From contig CM041465.1 in NCBI GenBank assembly GCA_023213395.1, positions 15,438,001-15,502,000 on the forward strand: 64,000 nt of DNA, written 5' to 3'. Origin of the DNA: Cycas panzhihuaensis (taxonomy: Eukaryota > Cycadophyta). Within the stretch, counting starts at the first letter, position 1, and each line of letters starts with the position of its first letter. A program made the translations under genes and the position numbers. The notes under the pieces are model-generated. The model did not search any database, was not told the DNA's origin, and saw nothing but the letters and a program-made list of their open reading frames with translations. Below, piece after piece: positions 1 to 11,402 of this stretch.

Positions 1-1
1 G

Positions 2-880
2 GCATCTTCAATCCTAGGACTCCCTGATCAAGATAAACTTATTGAGACAAACTACCATGTTGGGAAAATAAAGGTAGAAACTCTTCTCAGGGCTAGAAAT
101 GCCTGGAAAATTGCAGATGGAACTGAAACAAAACCTGCTGATACAAGTACTAAGTTGGCTGACTGGCTAAAAAGAGAGCTTTGGGAGTAATCATCCTAAA
201 GCTCTTAGTTTCTGACCCTCTTCTAGTATATGTAGAAAGGTTGAATTCGACTTCAACAATCTGGAAATACTTTCAAAATCTCTTTGGGCAAAAGAATAAA
301 GCCAGAATAATAACTTTGAAGGAGGAGTTCTACAGATTGCACATGAAAGCACATGAAAGAAAGTGATGCAATAATAGAATTTATGCACAAAGTTATTTTA
401 CTTAGAAACAACCTTTTGAGTGCAGGAGATGATATCACAGATAAGGCATTGGTTGAAATGGTGGCCAACAAGTTGCCAAAGTCCTTTGATGTTACTTTTG
501 ATTCCATAACAAATAATAATCAAATTGATTCCATGACTCTTGATGATTTATTTGGCTTACTGCTAAGGCAAGAACAAAGAAGAAACAATATGAAGAGTCA
601 TCAAAACTAGAGGAAGCTTTTGCCTCTAGACTCACTCTTGGACCTCGAGGACGTAACCAAGTACGAGAGAGAGGATGTGCTTTAGACATAAGAAGTCTAG
701 CTTGTGGTCGTTGGCAAGATTCTAGAGGACGCGGATGTAGTCGAGACACCAGAATTTGCTTCAATTACGGTAAGTCTGGACACTTTGCCAATTTTTGCAG
801 AGCCTTTGACGTGTGTCACCATTGTGGTCAACTAGGGCATTACCCATATCAATGCCCACAAAGAAGAGCAGAGATCTAGA
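2..880 (+). pseudogene. gag: A gag (nucleocapsid/capsid), degenerate
   Basis: Encodes the capsid-nucleocapsid polyprotein that would package element RNA. The frame starting at base 2 reads a copia gag N-terminus (LGLPDQDKL, NAWKIADG) to a stop at 188-190. Homology then continues in another frame (181-366) and returns to the first (353-610), so at least two frameshifts are present. Two zinc knuckles follow. At 757-798 the first reads C-x2-Y instead of C-x2-C (CFNYGKSGH), and at 814-855 the second is complete (CHHCGQLGHYPYQC). The capsid part aligns with that of H (KNEARI-type and LLSAGD-type motifs). The start codon is outside the window. Confidence 0.85.
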
Positions 881-959
881 GAGGGAAGCGACCCGTTGGC
901 AATTACAACGAAGAAAAAACTTAAGAAGAGGAAGAAGAAGAAACAACTTTTGTAGTAGC

Positions 960-2278
960 ATTGTCAGCAGGATTCAAAGAAGAAGATACATGGTACATAG
1001 ATTGAGGAGCATCAAGGCGCATTATCAACCGTGAAGATTGGTTCGAAACATTGAAGCCCTACAACTCTGACAAATCAGTTGAATTGGGAGATAAATATCC
1101 CCTTAACATAAAGGGGGTAGGTACCATTGCAATTAATTTGCTTGGGGATGTAAAGAAAATTGGAGATGTATTGCTAGTTCCTGGTTTGAAAATGAATCTT
1201 TTGTTAGTATCGCAACTCAGTAAGAAGAAACTTATGATAGTATTTGATGAAGAAAGCTTTTGTCACATTTTAGATATGAAAAATAATGGGAATCTAATAG
1301 TCAAGGGAATAAGATGTGAGGATCTGTACAAACTAATATCAGGTCTTGTATTCCCTAACATGAACATGAAAGTTTGTACTGTTGCAAATTCTGATAATAA
1401 AATGTGGCATTTAAAGTATGGACATCTTCCCATGAACACTCTGAAATTGATGGAAAAATAAAAAATGGTAAATGGATTGCTTCATTTCACCTCTGATGAA
1501 TTCTTCTGTAATGGTTGTCAATTTGGTAAGCAACATGGACTTCCCTTTAAAGAAAGTGAATGGCGAGTTCAATCCAGGCTGGAATTGATTCATACCGATC
1601 TTTGTGGTCCACTCACACCATTGCCAATTAATGGTTGTAGATATTTTCTCATCTTTATTGATGAATTCACTCGTAAGGTATGGGTTTACTTTCTTCATAA
1701 CAAATATGAACTGTTTGATGCCTTCAAGGAATTCAAAATTGAAACAGAATTGGAGTCAGAATCAAAGATAAAATGCATTAGGTCAGATGGCAGTGGTGAA
1801 TATATCTTAAAGGAATTTTTGAACTTCTACAAGTTGAATGGGACACAAAAACAATTCACTACTCCCTACACTCCCCAATCCAACGGAGTTGCAGAAAGAA
1901 AAAATAGAACTCTAATGAAGATGGCACGCAATATGATCTATTAAAAACAACTTCCAAAATCATATTGGGAAGAAGCGATTAGCACCGCCTGCTACCTAAT
2001 AAATCAGAGTCCAACAAGAGCTTTGGAGAACATCACTCTTGAAGAAGCATGGTTAGGTAAAAATCCTAATGTTAGTTTTTTTTAAAGTTTTTGGTAGTCA
2101 AGCCTTTGTTCATGTACATGATAAAAGAAGATCAAAACTTGATGCAAAAAGTATAAAATGTATTATGATTGGGTATAGTAAAAAATTCAAGGCTTACAAA
2201 TGCATAGATCCAAAAATAAATAGGATCTATGTAAGTAGAGATGTAGTCTTCAATGAAGCAAATACACAAGAAGCATAA
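960..2278 (+). pseudogene. pol: A protease and integrase, degenerate
   Basis: Protease (cleaves the polyprotein) begins near 985. The catalytic D-S-G-A-S box reads D-stop-G-A-S, because a TGA at 1003-1005 replaces the serine codon. The rest of the protease and the GAG-pre-integrase zinc domain (WHLKYGH ... CNGCQFGKQH) run to about 1540, with one more stop near 1459. The integrase core keeps its first Asp (HTDLCGP, about 1588), second Asp (RSDGSGEY, about 1780) and Glu (NGVAERKNRT, about 1885). A stop at 1942-1944 and a frameshift near 2080 break it; the C-terminal part (VFGSQAFVHV, SRDVVFNE) follows. It is not functional as written. Confidence 0.9.
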
Positions 2279-4036
2279 TCACAGATACAAATAATTGAAA
2301 CTGAAGAAAAGAAATTAGAACCTGAGATCGTACTGGAAGAAACATCAGAAATTACCACTGAAGAAGTTTCACCAATAGAATCAACTTCTCATGTAGAAGC
2401 AACAAAAGAAGAAAGCTCATCTACAGATCGGCCAAAAGAAAAGTTAGAGATCAAGAAAAAGGAAAAGAAATCACCAAAATGGGTCATCAGAACGAATGAA
2501 GAAGGAAAGGGAGATGTGTTTGAATACAAGATTAGAAGTCAAAAGCCAAAAGCACGATTGAGTAGAACTGAACCACAATCATTCCAAGAGGTCAGACATC
2601 CATTAGAATGGAGACCAGCTATGGGTTCTGAAATGGACTCGATAATCAAGAATCAAACGTGGGAATTAGTAGATCTGCCTCTAAACAAACCCATAATTAA
2701 CTACAGATGAATCTACAAAATCAAAGAAGGGGCAAAAGGTAAAGTAGAAAAATATAAAGCCCGTCTTATAGCAAAAGGATACACGCAGACAACAAGTGTT
2801 GATTTTGAAGAAACATTTTTTCCTGTGGCCAAAATGGATACGGTAAGGACAATCATTGCCTTAGCAGCTTTGAATAATTGGAAAATTTTCCAACTTGATG
2901 TAAAAAGTGCTTTTCTGAGCGAAGAACTTGAAGAGGAAGTTTACATGGCACAACCTTAAGGATACAGCTCCTCGAGTCTGGTATGCAAAGTTAGATCAAC
3001 ACTTGTATCGAAATGGGTTCTAAAGATGCAACTTTGACTCAAGTTTATGCACAAGGAAAAGAAATGGGTTAATCATAGTTATTGTTGTCTATGTAGATGA
3101 TATGATTCTTATGGGAAATGATGAAGAATCAATCATGAACATAAAAGGGAAATTTGAGAAAAAAATTGAAATGATAGATCTAGGTTTCTTAAACTATTAT
3201 TTGGGATTAGAAATAAGCCAACAATAGAATTGTATTTCCTTATCTCAAAGGAAATACATAAAAGATCTATTAATAAAATTTCAGATCGTAGACTATAATT
3301 CTTGTGCAACACCAATGGAAGTCAATTGTAATTTAGTAGCAGACAAAGAGGAACAAGCAGCAAATGCTATATTGTATAGACAACTTGTCGGAAGTCTAAT
3401 ATATCTCACAGCTACTAGGCCAGATATATCATATTCTGTAGGGTTAATTTTCAGATATATGCAGGAACCCAAGACAAGACATTGGAAAGCAGCCAGAAGA
3501 ATATTTAGATACTGGCAAGGCATAAAAGATCTGAATTTGGTTTACACCAAAGGTTTAGCAATATTGATAGGTTATTGTGATTCAGACTGGGCAGGAGATA
3601 AAGAACAAAGGAAATCGACAAGCGGATACTGTTTCTTCTTGGGATCTGTTGCAATCTCCTGGTGTAGCAAGAAACAACCTACAATTGCACTTCATCAACT
3701 AAAGCTGAATACAAGGCTGCAGTAGCAGCAACCTATGAAGCAGTTTGGCTATGACAACTTCTAGCTGAAATCGAACAACATTAAAGTCAAGCAACAATTT
3801 TGTATTGCGACAATCAAAGCGTCATCAAGCTAACCAAGAACCCAGTTCTACACGCCAAAACAAAGCATATAGAAATACATTATCACTTCATAAGAGAAAA
3901 AGTTCACAACAAAGAAATCGAGTTGGAATATTGTCCCACTATAGAACAAATAACAGATCTAACGAAAAAACCTCTTGGAAAGGAGAGATTTCAATTTTTA
4001 AGAGATAAAATAGGACTGAAAGAGATAAAACATTAA
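2279..4036 (+). pseudogene. pol: A reverse transcriptase and RNase H, degenerate
   Basis: A charged linker (2279-2515) leads into RT. Seen in order: the WELVDLP motif near 2660, KARLIAKGYTQ near 2757, FQLDVKSAFL near 2890, and YVDDM near 3090, which is the intact polymerase active site. About 65-75 bases are missing near 2965, between the GY and APR-type motifs of the RT palm. The connection reads YRQLVGSLIYLT (about 3375) and RNase H shows DSDWAGDKEQRKSTSGY (about 3580). Beyond 3725 the frame breaks, but SAFL-to-PLGKERF homology continues to 4036. Stops at 2708, 2958, 3225 and 3725 disable it. Confidence 0.9.
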
Positions 4037-4043
4037 GAGAGGG

Positions 4044-4267
4044 TGTTAGGATATAATGTTTTATCCTAAGGTAATAAGAGGGTAATGTGCACACCCTCAC
4101 TAAAGTAACTGACACCAGATATTGTGACGCTTGTTATCACAAGTAAAGTTAGTTACAAATCTTGTTGTAACAGTGATAGTCTCAATATATATTTATAGAG
4201 ACTTGGTCTGTTAATCAAACACAAGTTCTTTTGTTCATTTCAAGTACATTCTTGTCTGCTCTTAACA
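4044..4267 (+). repeat. A 3' LTR (224 bp)
   Basis: Starts TGTTAGGATATAATG right after the polypurine tract ATTAAGAGAGGG (4032-4043) and ends CTCTTAACA. Within it are a TATATA-rich promoter-like stretch near 4185 and a T-rich U5. Its first bases resemble the LTR of D, suggesting related lineages. The left partner is off-window. Confidence 0.88.
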
Positions 4268-5482
4268 AATGCAAATGGCCAGTTTTTCATATGGAAGTGA
4301 AGAGTGTCTTCCTCAATGGCGATCTTCAAGAGGCAGTATATTTGGAGCAACCTCCTGGTTATAAAGCATAAGGCAAGGAGCACATGGTTTGTCGCCTCAA
4401 AAAGGCACTGCATGGCTTAAAACAAGCCCTTAGAGCATGGTACTCTAAAATCGATGATTATTTTTTGAGACATGGATATCATCGATCCACATTAGATCCT
4501 AATTTATACATCAAAGTTGGGAAGGACCATGCTATTTCTATTGTCTTGTATGTTGATGATTTAGTGATCACTGGTAATGACATTAAGATGATTCAGATTC
4601 TCCAAGTTGATTTGAAGAGAAGTTTCGAGATGACAGATTTTGGACTTTTCCATTATTTTTTAGGCTTTGAGGTATGGCAATAGCTAGGCTATATCTTCAT
4701 CTCCCAAGCAAAATATTCTTGGGACATTTTGTAGCAGTTCAGGATGCAAGATTGCAAGCCAACATCTATGCTCATGGAGAATGGAATAAAGCTGACTCTT
4801 AATGAGGAAGCTGAACTTGCATATCCCACTCTTTTCTAGCAACTAGTTGGTAGCGTAATCTACCTCATCAACACTAGACCTGATATTTTATTTGCCATTG
4901 GGATTTGTTCGAGGTACATGTCTCAACCCAATCAGAAACATTGGAATGTAACTAAACACATACTGGAATATATTAAAGGCACATTGCAACATGGCCTTCA
5001 ATATGTACATAATGAGAACTTCATCTTGGAACGGTTTTCAGACTATAATTGGGCAAGATGCCAAGATAGCTGCAGATCAAACTCGGGTTACTATTTTACC
5101 CTTGGTTTAGGAGTCATTTCGTGGAGTTGCAAGAAGCAACCCAATGTTACCTTGTTATCCATGGAAACAGAGTACAAAGTTGCAGTTAGCGCAACTTGTG
5201 AGGCTATTTGGCTTCAACGTATTCTTGGAGAGCTTGGACTTGAGCAGAATCACCCCATCAGGATATGTTGCGATAATTAGAGTGTGCTCAAGTTGATAAA
5301 GAATTCTATTTTTCATACACAGATGAAACACATCGAGGTTCATCACTAATTCATTAGAGAGCATGTTTAGAACGATGAGATCAAGCTCTGTTTTAGACCT
5401 ACAAAGCAACAGACAATAGATATTTTTACCAAGCCACTTGGTAGGAAAGAGTTTGTAAAATTTAGAGAAGGTCTAGGGGTCT
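4268..5482 (+). pseudogene. pol: B RT C-terminal part and RNase H, degenerate
   Basis: Aligned by eye with the 419-residue RT frame of G. It retains [12 protein letters not shown] (about 4300), the RLKKALHGLKQ motif (about 4393), an intact [11 protein letters not shown] (about 4549) and [14 protein letters not shown] (about 4625). RNase H follows ([20 protein letters not shown], about 5085) with a C-terminal FTKPLGRKE motif near 5428. Stops include TAA at 4369, TAG at 4681, 4732, 4837 and 5278, and TAG in the last RNase H segment. Most sit where G or J has Gln. It begins mid-domain because A is inserted at 4267. Confidence 0.9.
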
Positions 5483-5512
5483 GACTTAATATTGTAAACA
5501 GTAAGGGGGGGG

Positions 5513-6048
5513 TGTTAAACTTTATGTTTACATGCTAAGCATATATACTTTATTTTTCATGTATATTTGTACTTTGTGGGGTGACTTATCACTTAAGTGA
5601 TAAAGTACACACCCACATTCTTTTCTAGTGACATAACATTGTGACTTAAGGGTCAAAATGAGCCTTATGCACTTTTGCTTATTTAAGAGCCCAAAAGGAC
5701 ACATGTCCTACATGCAAAGGATGTAGCTTAGATGTTTGACACTTGTCAAACATCCAACACGTTAGGTCTCTTCTTCAACTCTATATACTGAGACCATTTC
5801 TCATGTATCTCATATAGAGTGTGAGTACTATTGTTATGCCGTCAATTTGTTAATCAAACTGTTATTCATTTGGAGATTGGACCAATTCCATTTCCTCCAT
5901 ATTTTGGTGTCATCTTGCTCATGCTTTGGTCTATTGTCTTGCTTATTTTGAGTAGCTTTCATTATTCATGTTGATCTTCTTTATTCTAGAACTAGATTAG
6001 AACATCTTCCTAGATTGTGGTTAATGTAGGCTAAATAGCATTCCCAAC
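5513..6048 (+). repeat. B 3' LTR (about 536 bp) with G-run polypurine tract
   Basis: Begins TGTTAAACTTTATG after the G-run at 5503-5512. It contains the 18-bp palindrome at 5586-5603, the second inverted repeat at 5731-5755, a TATATA-like element near 5783, and a 3' end related to the LTR of J (GGAGATTGGACCAATTCC at 5872-5889). The right end is set where C integrase coding resumes, so it is good to a few bases only; the expected final CA is not clear. Confidence 0.82.
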
Positions 6049-7728
6049 CCTATCTTCACTTGGAGGAGCCGAGTACTTCATAACTTTTATTGATGACTTT
6101 ACAAGAATGACTTTGTTTAATTATCTCAAGTTCAAGTCAGATACATTTCAATGTTTTATTGATTTTAAAGTCATGATTCAAAAGCAAATTGGGCATAAAA
6201 TTTTAACAGTTAGATTAGATAATTGGGTAGAATTCATTTTGAATGAATTCAAAGACTATTGCAAATACTATGGGATAAAGAAGCAACTTACTAATCCCTA
6301 CACCCATCAACAAAATGGGGTAGTAGAAAGGAAAAATAGGATCACTGTTGAGATGGCTAGGAGAATGCTTAAGGGTAAGCATCTTGGCAATGAGTATTGG
6401 AGAGAAGTTGTACATACAAATGTTTATTTGTTGAACAAATGTACAACTAAGGTAGTGAGATGGGTCACACCCAAGGAAGCTTGGATAGGTCACAAACCAA
6501 GTATCAAACATTTAAAAGTTTTTGGGTGCATAGCATATGCACATGTTCTAGAACAAAGAAGAACATAGTTGAATGATAAAAACACTAAGTGCATATTTAT
6601 AGGATGTAGTGATATATCAAGATTCAATAAATTATATGATCTTAAGGGTAAAAGAATCATCATGAGCAGGGATGTCATTTTCAATGAAGATGAATTCTAT
6701 CAAGAGGAAGCTATTGAAAAAAATAAAGGCAAAAGCATTATGATTGATGTAGATTTTAACTCAGGTGGTACACATATACTTAGTACAAGTGAAGCCATCA
6801 TTCACTTCAAATCAAAGAGTTCCAAAATGAGTGTAAAAGGGTCATAATCTTTAAAATATTTTAGACACAAACTTTGAGAGAAAAATAACAAGATCTCAAA
6901 GGGTAAATTTTGCACTGATGACTCAAGTCATGGAGTCAAATGAGCCTCAAAACTTTGAAGAGGTAAGAATCCAAGTTGAATGGAAAAATGTAATGAAGGA
7001 ATAATACAATGCCTTAGTGAAGAATGATACATATGAGTTAGCTAAGTTGCCATTTGGAAAGAATGCCATTGGGACAAAATGGGTTTACAAGACTAAGTAC
7101 AAATCGGATGCTTCCATTAATAAATACAAGGCACGATTAGTTGCAAATGGCTATGCTCAAGTTGAAGGCATACACTATAATAAAACATTTGCGCTAGTTG
7201 CAAGGTTGAAAATAGTTAAATTAATTATGGCCTTAGCTGCACATTAGGGTTGGACAATCCATCAGATGGATGTAAAGAGTGCCTTCATAAATGGATATGT
7301 TGATGAGGAGATATGTGTCCAACAACTCAAGGGTTTTGAAGTGAAGGAAGACAAGGTCTATAAACTCAAAAAGGCCTTGTATGGACTCAAACAAGCACCT
7401 AAAGCATGGTACTCTAGGATTGATAGATACTTTAAGAAAAGGATTTCTAAGGAGTTAATTAGATCGCAACTTGCATATAAAGTTGGAAGAAAGCTTAATA
7501 TTAATTGCAAGCTTATATGTGGATGACCTAGTTTACACTGGGAATTATGATTACTTATCCCAAAGTTTAAGAAAGATATGCGTAAAGAGTTTAAAATGAC
7601 AGATTTGGGACTTATGCATTATTTCTTAGGCATTAAAGTGTGGCAAGATGAGAAGAGGATATTTGTGTCATGGAGAAAATACACATTGAATATGTTGCAC
7701 AAATTTAATATGGACAATTATAAGCTAC
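6049..7728 (+). pseudogene. pol: C integrase (partial) and RT (partial), degenerate
   Basis: Integrase starts just after its first catalytic Asp region, which B has separated (GGAEYFITFIDDFTR at about 6066). The second Asp region reads VRLDNWVEF, so the usual G-G-E is changed to W-V-E. The Glu region (NGVVERKNR, about 6322) is present and the C-terminal domain runs to about 6690. RT starts near 7017 (YELAKLPFGKNAIGTKWV), then [11 protein letters not shown] (7266) and [19 protein letters not shown] (about 7368). After a frameshift YVDDLVYTG is readable near 7517. Stops and shifts lie at 6569, 6847, 7245 and near 7450. It ends at the D insertion. Confidence 0.87.
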
Positions 7729-7967
7729 TGTTAGAATATAATGTCTTATCTTTTGTATATTAATGTATTATATCTAGTAACTTAATTGTAACCTTTAGTG
7801 TAAAATCATGTAACATAAATGTAACGTATTATGTTACTCTTACTTCTAGCCCTAATGGGTTATTAGAGGCCTCATGTATAAATATGTACTCAATCTATCA
7901 CAATGAAGTAGAGTGCTCATTATTTTTTCATCAAATGATTGTTTCTTTTAGCTCCTTTGATCTAACA
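7729..7967 (+). repeat. D 5' LTR (239 bp)
   Basis: TGTTAGAATATAATG ... GATCTAACA, followed at once by the primer-binding site. An AT-rich core with TATAAATATG near 7878 could serve as TATA box. It matches the split 3' LTR along its full length. Confidence 0.93.
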
Positions 7968-7979
7968 TGGTATAAGAGT
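7968..7979 (+). promoter_or_regulatory. D primer-binding site
   Basis: TGGTATAAGAGT directly abuts the LTR. It differs from the canonical plant copia site TGGTATCAGAGC (initiator-Met tRNA 3' end) at two positions, consistent with the age of D. Confidence 0.85.
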
Positions 7980-9064
7980 TGAGCGAGCGATCAACTTGAT
8001 CTCAGAGAGTCTTTCGTACGACTATACGGTCAAGTCCATACAACCATATGACCGAAAAACAATTTCTCAGATTTTGGTGAAATTTCACTAGTAGGTGTGC
8101 CTCAGTCCCCTTGTCGCCTTTCTCTTCTGGCACGATTGCAAAATCTACTATTTTCATGCTCAAAATCTGTTCTAAAGTCGTATGGCCACCACAGTCTTCT
8201 TCTACAGATTTCTCTCTATACAGAGCATAAAACTAGACAAATTTGGTATCAAAAGAAAGCCCTGATCATCGGCTTTCCATTGATATATGATTCGAGGGTC
8301 TTCGTCGCTAGATTCAAAAAATATAAACAAAAAATTGAAAAAATCATCTAGAGATTCGACTGGCTTTTTCTCATCATAGAAGAATCTACTCATAAATCTA
8401 GTTGTAGATTTGAAATCCTCTATCTGAGATCTTTCATTCAAGTCCAGTTTCGTCAAATTCCAAAGAAGTCAAATTTTGACCTCATTTATTGAGTTGTACA
8501 ACAGTTCATACAACCTACAACAATAGACTCACTCAGTTCAGGAAAGTATTATGAGATTTATTCTTGTTACATTTTATCATTTCTCATTTGAAGACTCCTT
8601 TGTAAAGGAAAAAAAAAAAAAAAGAGGAAGAGAAGTGATTTTCATTCTGTCTCATTTTTGTTTTTATCTCCAGATACTCCATTGCTTCCTTACACCACGA
8701 GTAGATAACTTTGCTTGGTAGCTACCCATTCCCAACCTTAAAGACCCTATTCCGGGGGTTTATGAACATAACGAGGATCTGTCATTTTGGGCTAAGCTCA
8801 CTGTAGCTTTTCTGCCCCCTGCATGAAGGATTGGAGATCACACTCTTGAACCAAGCCTCAGACAGAACTCGGCTACGGAATTGAGCCTCCACGTACCCTC
8901 GGATATATAGGAGGACCCTATAGGACTTTGAACCCATCTTAGGTTAGGGAGTCCGACCAACGGTCGAAGCCTTATAGTGCAGTGGTTAGCGGTTAGTGCT
9001 ATAAAGCTACATGTCCCAAATCTCTCTTAGAGGTTTTTCGACAAGCCTACGAGTTTAGGTAATC
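7980..9064 (+). other. D untranslated leader
   Basis: About 1.1 kb between primer site and gag, without a coding frame I trust. It holds an inverted repeat CGGTCA (8027-8032) / TGACCG (8049-8054) followed by a block at 8063-8133 (GAAATTTCACTAGTAGGTG) shared with the leaders of E, L and H. There is a poly-A run near 8610. The region 8690-9060 is less AT-rich and may correspond in position to the structured second leader block of E and L. Confidence 0.7.
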
Positions 9065-9930
9065 CTGTGTCTAGATTTGATAGAATTTATTTACCTCACC
9101 GTGGCCTCCTCTCTTTGACTTTCCGAGTGTGAGAAACTCACTAACGACAACTATGAGTCTTGCAAGGTTAAGATGTGGTATGTTCTTGTGGCTCAAGGTG
9201 CATGGGACCAAACAGAGAACATCAAGCCTGAACCTATGGATGCTGCTGAGAAGAAGATACACTTGGAGTAGAAAGGCCTTGCACTTGCCTCCATCACCCT
9301 ATCTATTGCAAACACCATCTTGCCTCATATAGTCAGTGCTGCTACCCCCCATGACGCCTAGACTACCTTAAAGGCACTGTATGCTCAAAAGGACACTGCT
9401 CGCACATGGCTCTAAAGAACCAAATGGCCATCTTGAAGATGTCAAACTCAAAAGACTTCACTACCTTCCTTGGTCACTTCAAGCTGTTGCATGAGAACCT
9501 GGTGTCTGCCGGAGTGCACTATTTTGATGGGGATCTCATTGACCTTATAATACACAAGCTACTTGCAAGATTCAGAAACTTTGTCACCTTTTACAAGATG
9601 ATAGTCAAAATTGCCCAACCCTCCTTCACCACCGTTTGTGGACAACGCCTGCATCATGAACAAACAAAAGCAAACCTGGACTAGAGAATGCTTTTTTATT
9701 TGGATCCAATATTCGGGGCAGGGGCACCACCACTAGAAGAACTTTCATGGGACTGATTGAGGAAGAAGACGACCTATCACCTATAACCTTGGAAGAGGAT
9801 GATCCTTTCCTCACCTTGCTACTCAACAATACTCTGGAGGACGGTTCAGTCACCAAATCATCTGCTTCTAGTGTGGCAAAATAGGTCATTACGCCATCAA
9901 CTGTTGCCATCGTAAACCTGACTTAGAGAG
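9065..9930 (+). pseudogene. gag: D gag, degenerate
   Basis: Capsid homology begins around 9125 (EKLTNDNYESCKVKMWYVLV-type), passes a TAG near 9268, and continues in 9406-9684 (MALKNQMAILKMSNSKDF). A zinc knuckle at 9863-9904 reads CF-stop-CGKIGHYAINC: all three Cys and the His survive, but TAG (9869-9871) stands where Gln is usual. The start codon was not identified. Several stops and shifts preclude a full product. Confidence 0.78.
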
Positions 9931-10029
9931 GGGTGTTATAGCCTCAGGGAGCTACTCAGGGCAGCCCGAGAAGAATGAGCTAACTGAGATAGAAGAAGAG
10001 GAAATCACATTTGTGACTACTCTCTCCTT

Positions 10030-11402
10030 GAGTTTATGCAACAAGAATCATGATTATTGGTTTATAGAATCGGGATCCTCTAGACACATGACCCACTGAC
10101 GAACTTGGTTTAGCAACATAACTCCCTCTATGAATTTTGGATCAGTTGAGCTCGGCGATGACACCACTTACCCAATTCAAGGACAGAACCATATCTATTG
10201 CCATGCGAGACAAAAATATTGAAGAAGTTGGATGTGTGTTTTATGTACCAAGAATGACCAAAAACTTGCTATCTATCTCACAACTGACCAACAACAAGCT
10301 TCAAGTCTTGTTTGATGGTGATAGATGTGTTATTTTTGACAAATATAAAAGGAACAAAGTAATTGCTGAAGGTATTAAAACTAATGGGTTGTATAAATTT
10401 CTTGCCACACCAATTCACTCTGCTCTTCATGTAATAGGCAATGTTGATAACGATAAATTCTGGCATTTGCGCTATGGTCATCTGTCTTATGATGATTTGT
10501 TTTTGTTAAGCAAAGATGATATGGTACATGGACTACCCTGGATAAAGAAATCTAACTCAGTGTGTGATGCATGCATGATGAGTAAGCAACATGGATTAGA
10601 ATTTTCTCCTAGTACTACAAGGTTTGTAAGCAAACTTTAGCTAATTCATAGTGATATATGTGGTGCATTCACACCACCCTTTGTGCAAGGTGCTCGTTAC
10701 TGCTTGACCTTCATAGATGATTGTACTTGAAATATTTGGATTTACTTTCTTAAATTAAAATCGGATGTATTTGATACCTTCCTCAACTTCAAAGCTAATG
10801 TTGAGAAGGAAAGTGGATGCTACATCAAATGCCTAAGGACTGACAATGATGGAGAATTCACCTCTAATGAATTCCTATATTATTGCAAGAAAAATGGTAT
10901 ACAAAGACTATTCACAACACTCTACACTCCTCAATCCAATGGAGTGGCTGAGAAAGAATAAGATCATTACAGAAATGGCTTAGTCCCTTTTGAAACAAAA
11001 AGGAGTAATCAACAAGTGCTGGGCTGAAGCAGCTAACACTATTGTTTACCTTCTCAACAGAAGTCCAACCAAAGCCCTAAAAAACAACTCCTGAAGAAGC
11101 TTGGTCAAGCTAGAAACTTGATGTCTCCCATCTCTGAATATTTGGGTCCATAGTCTATATGCATGTTTTAGTTGAGGAAAGAAAGAAACTAGGTGACAAA
11201 AGCAAAAAGTGTATTCTGGTAGGATACAATGAAGTCTCCAAGGCATATCGGTGCCTAGATCCATTGATCAACAATGTCTATTCTAGTAGAGATGTATACT
11301 TCGATGAAACATTTGAAATAGCTAAGCATAATGTGACTCCTCCTTCTGTTCAACTAGACAATATTGTTATCTAGAGTTGTACTCATCCTGACTCAGAGAT
11401 AT
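10030..11402 (+). pseudogene. pol: D protease and integrase (up to H insertion), degenerate
   Basis: Protease active site reads I-E-S-G-S-S (Glu codon 10067-10069) instead of Asp-Ser-Gly, followed by HMTH and a TGA. The frame resumes at 10137 (VELGDDTTYPI ... YVPRMTKNLLSISQL). The integrase zinc domain (WHLRYGHLS ... CDACMMSKQH) spans 10458-10590. Core residues: first Asp in LIHSDICGA (about 10645), second Asp in RTDNDGEFTS (about 10838); the Glu segment is damaged by a frameshift near 10955. The C-terminal domain is at 11159-11374. Coding stops at 11402, where H is inserted. Confidence 0.88.

Larger units (their letters stand above)
1..4267 (+). mobile_element. Element A: Ty1/copia retrotransposon, 5' end outside window
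   Basis: Runs gag, protease, integrase, RT, RNase H, then an A-rich polypurine tract and a 3' LTR. The 5' LTR and start of gag lie left of the window. It interrupts the RT of element B: sequence right after its LTR (from 4268) resumes B's RT in mid-domain. The expected TSD would be AATGC at 4268-4272, but the partner copy is off-window. Its gag and pol resemble those of element H. Several stops, frameshifts and a small RT deletion make it a pseudo-element. Confidence 0.93.
4268..6048 (+). mobile_element. Element B: 3' part of a copia retrotransposon
   Basis: The right-hand remainder of an element cut by A: RT from the CKWPV-type motif onward, RNase H, polypurine tract and 3' LTR. It closely resembles G and J in coding sequence and LTR. 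It sits inside the integrase of C, whose sequence resumes at about 6049. The 5' portion is outside the window. Confidence 0.88.

Noticed and set aside
8968-9040. tRNA-like sequence: TAGTGCAGTGGTTAGCG resembles a pol III A box
   Set aside because: No acceptor stem, anticodon arm or B box at the right distance could be found; probably chance within the D leader.
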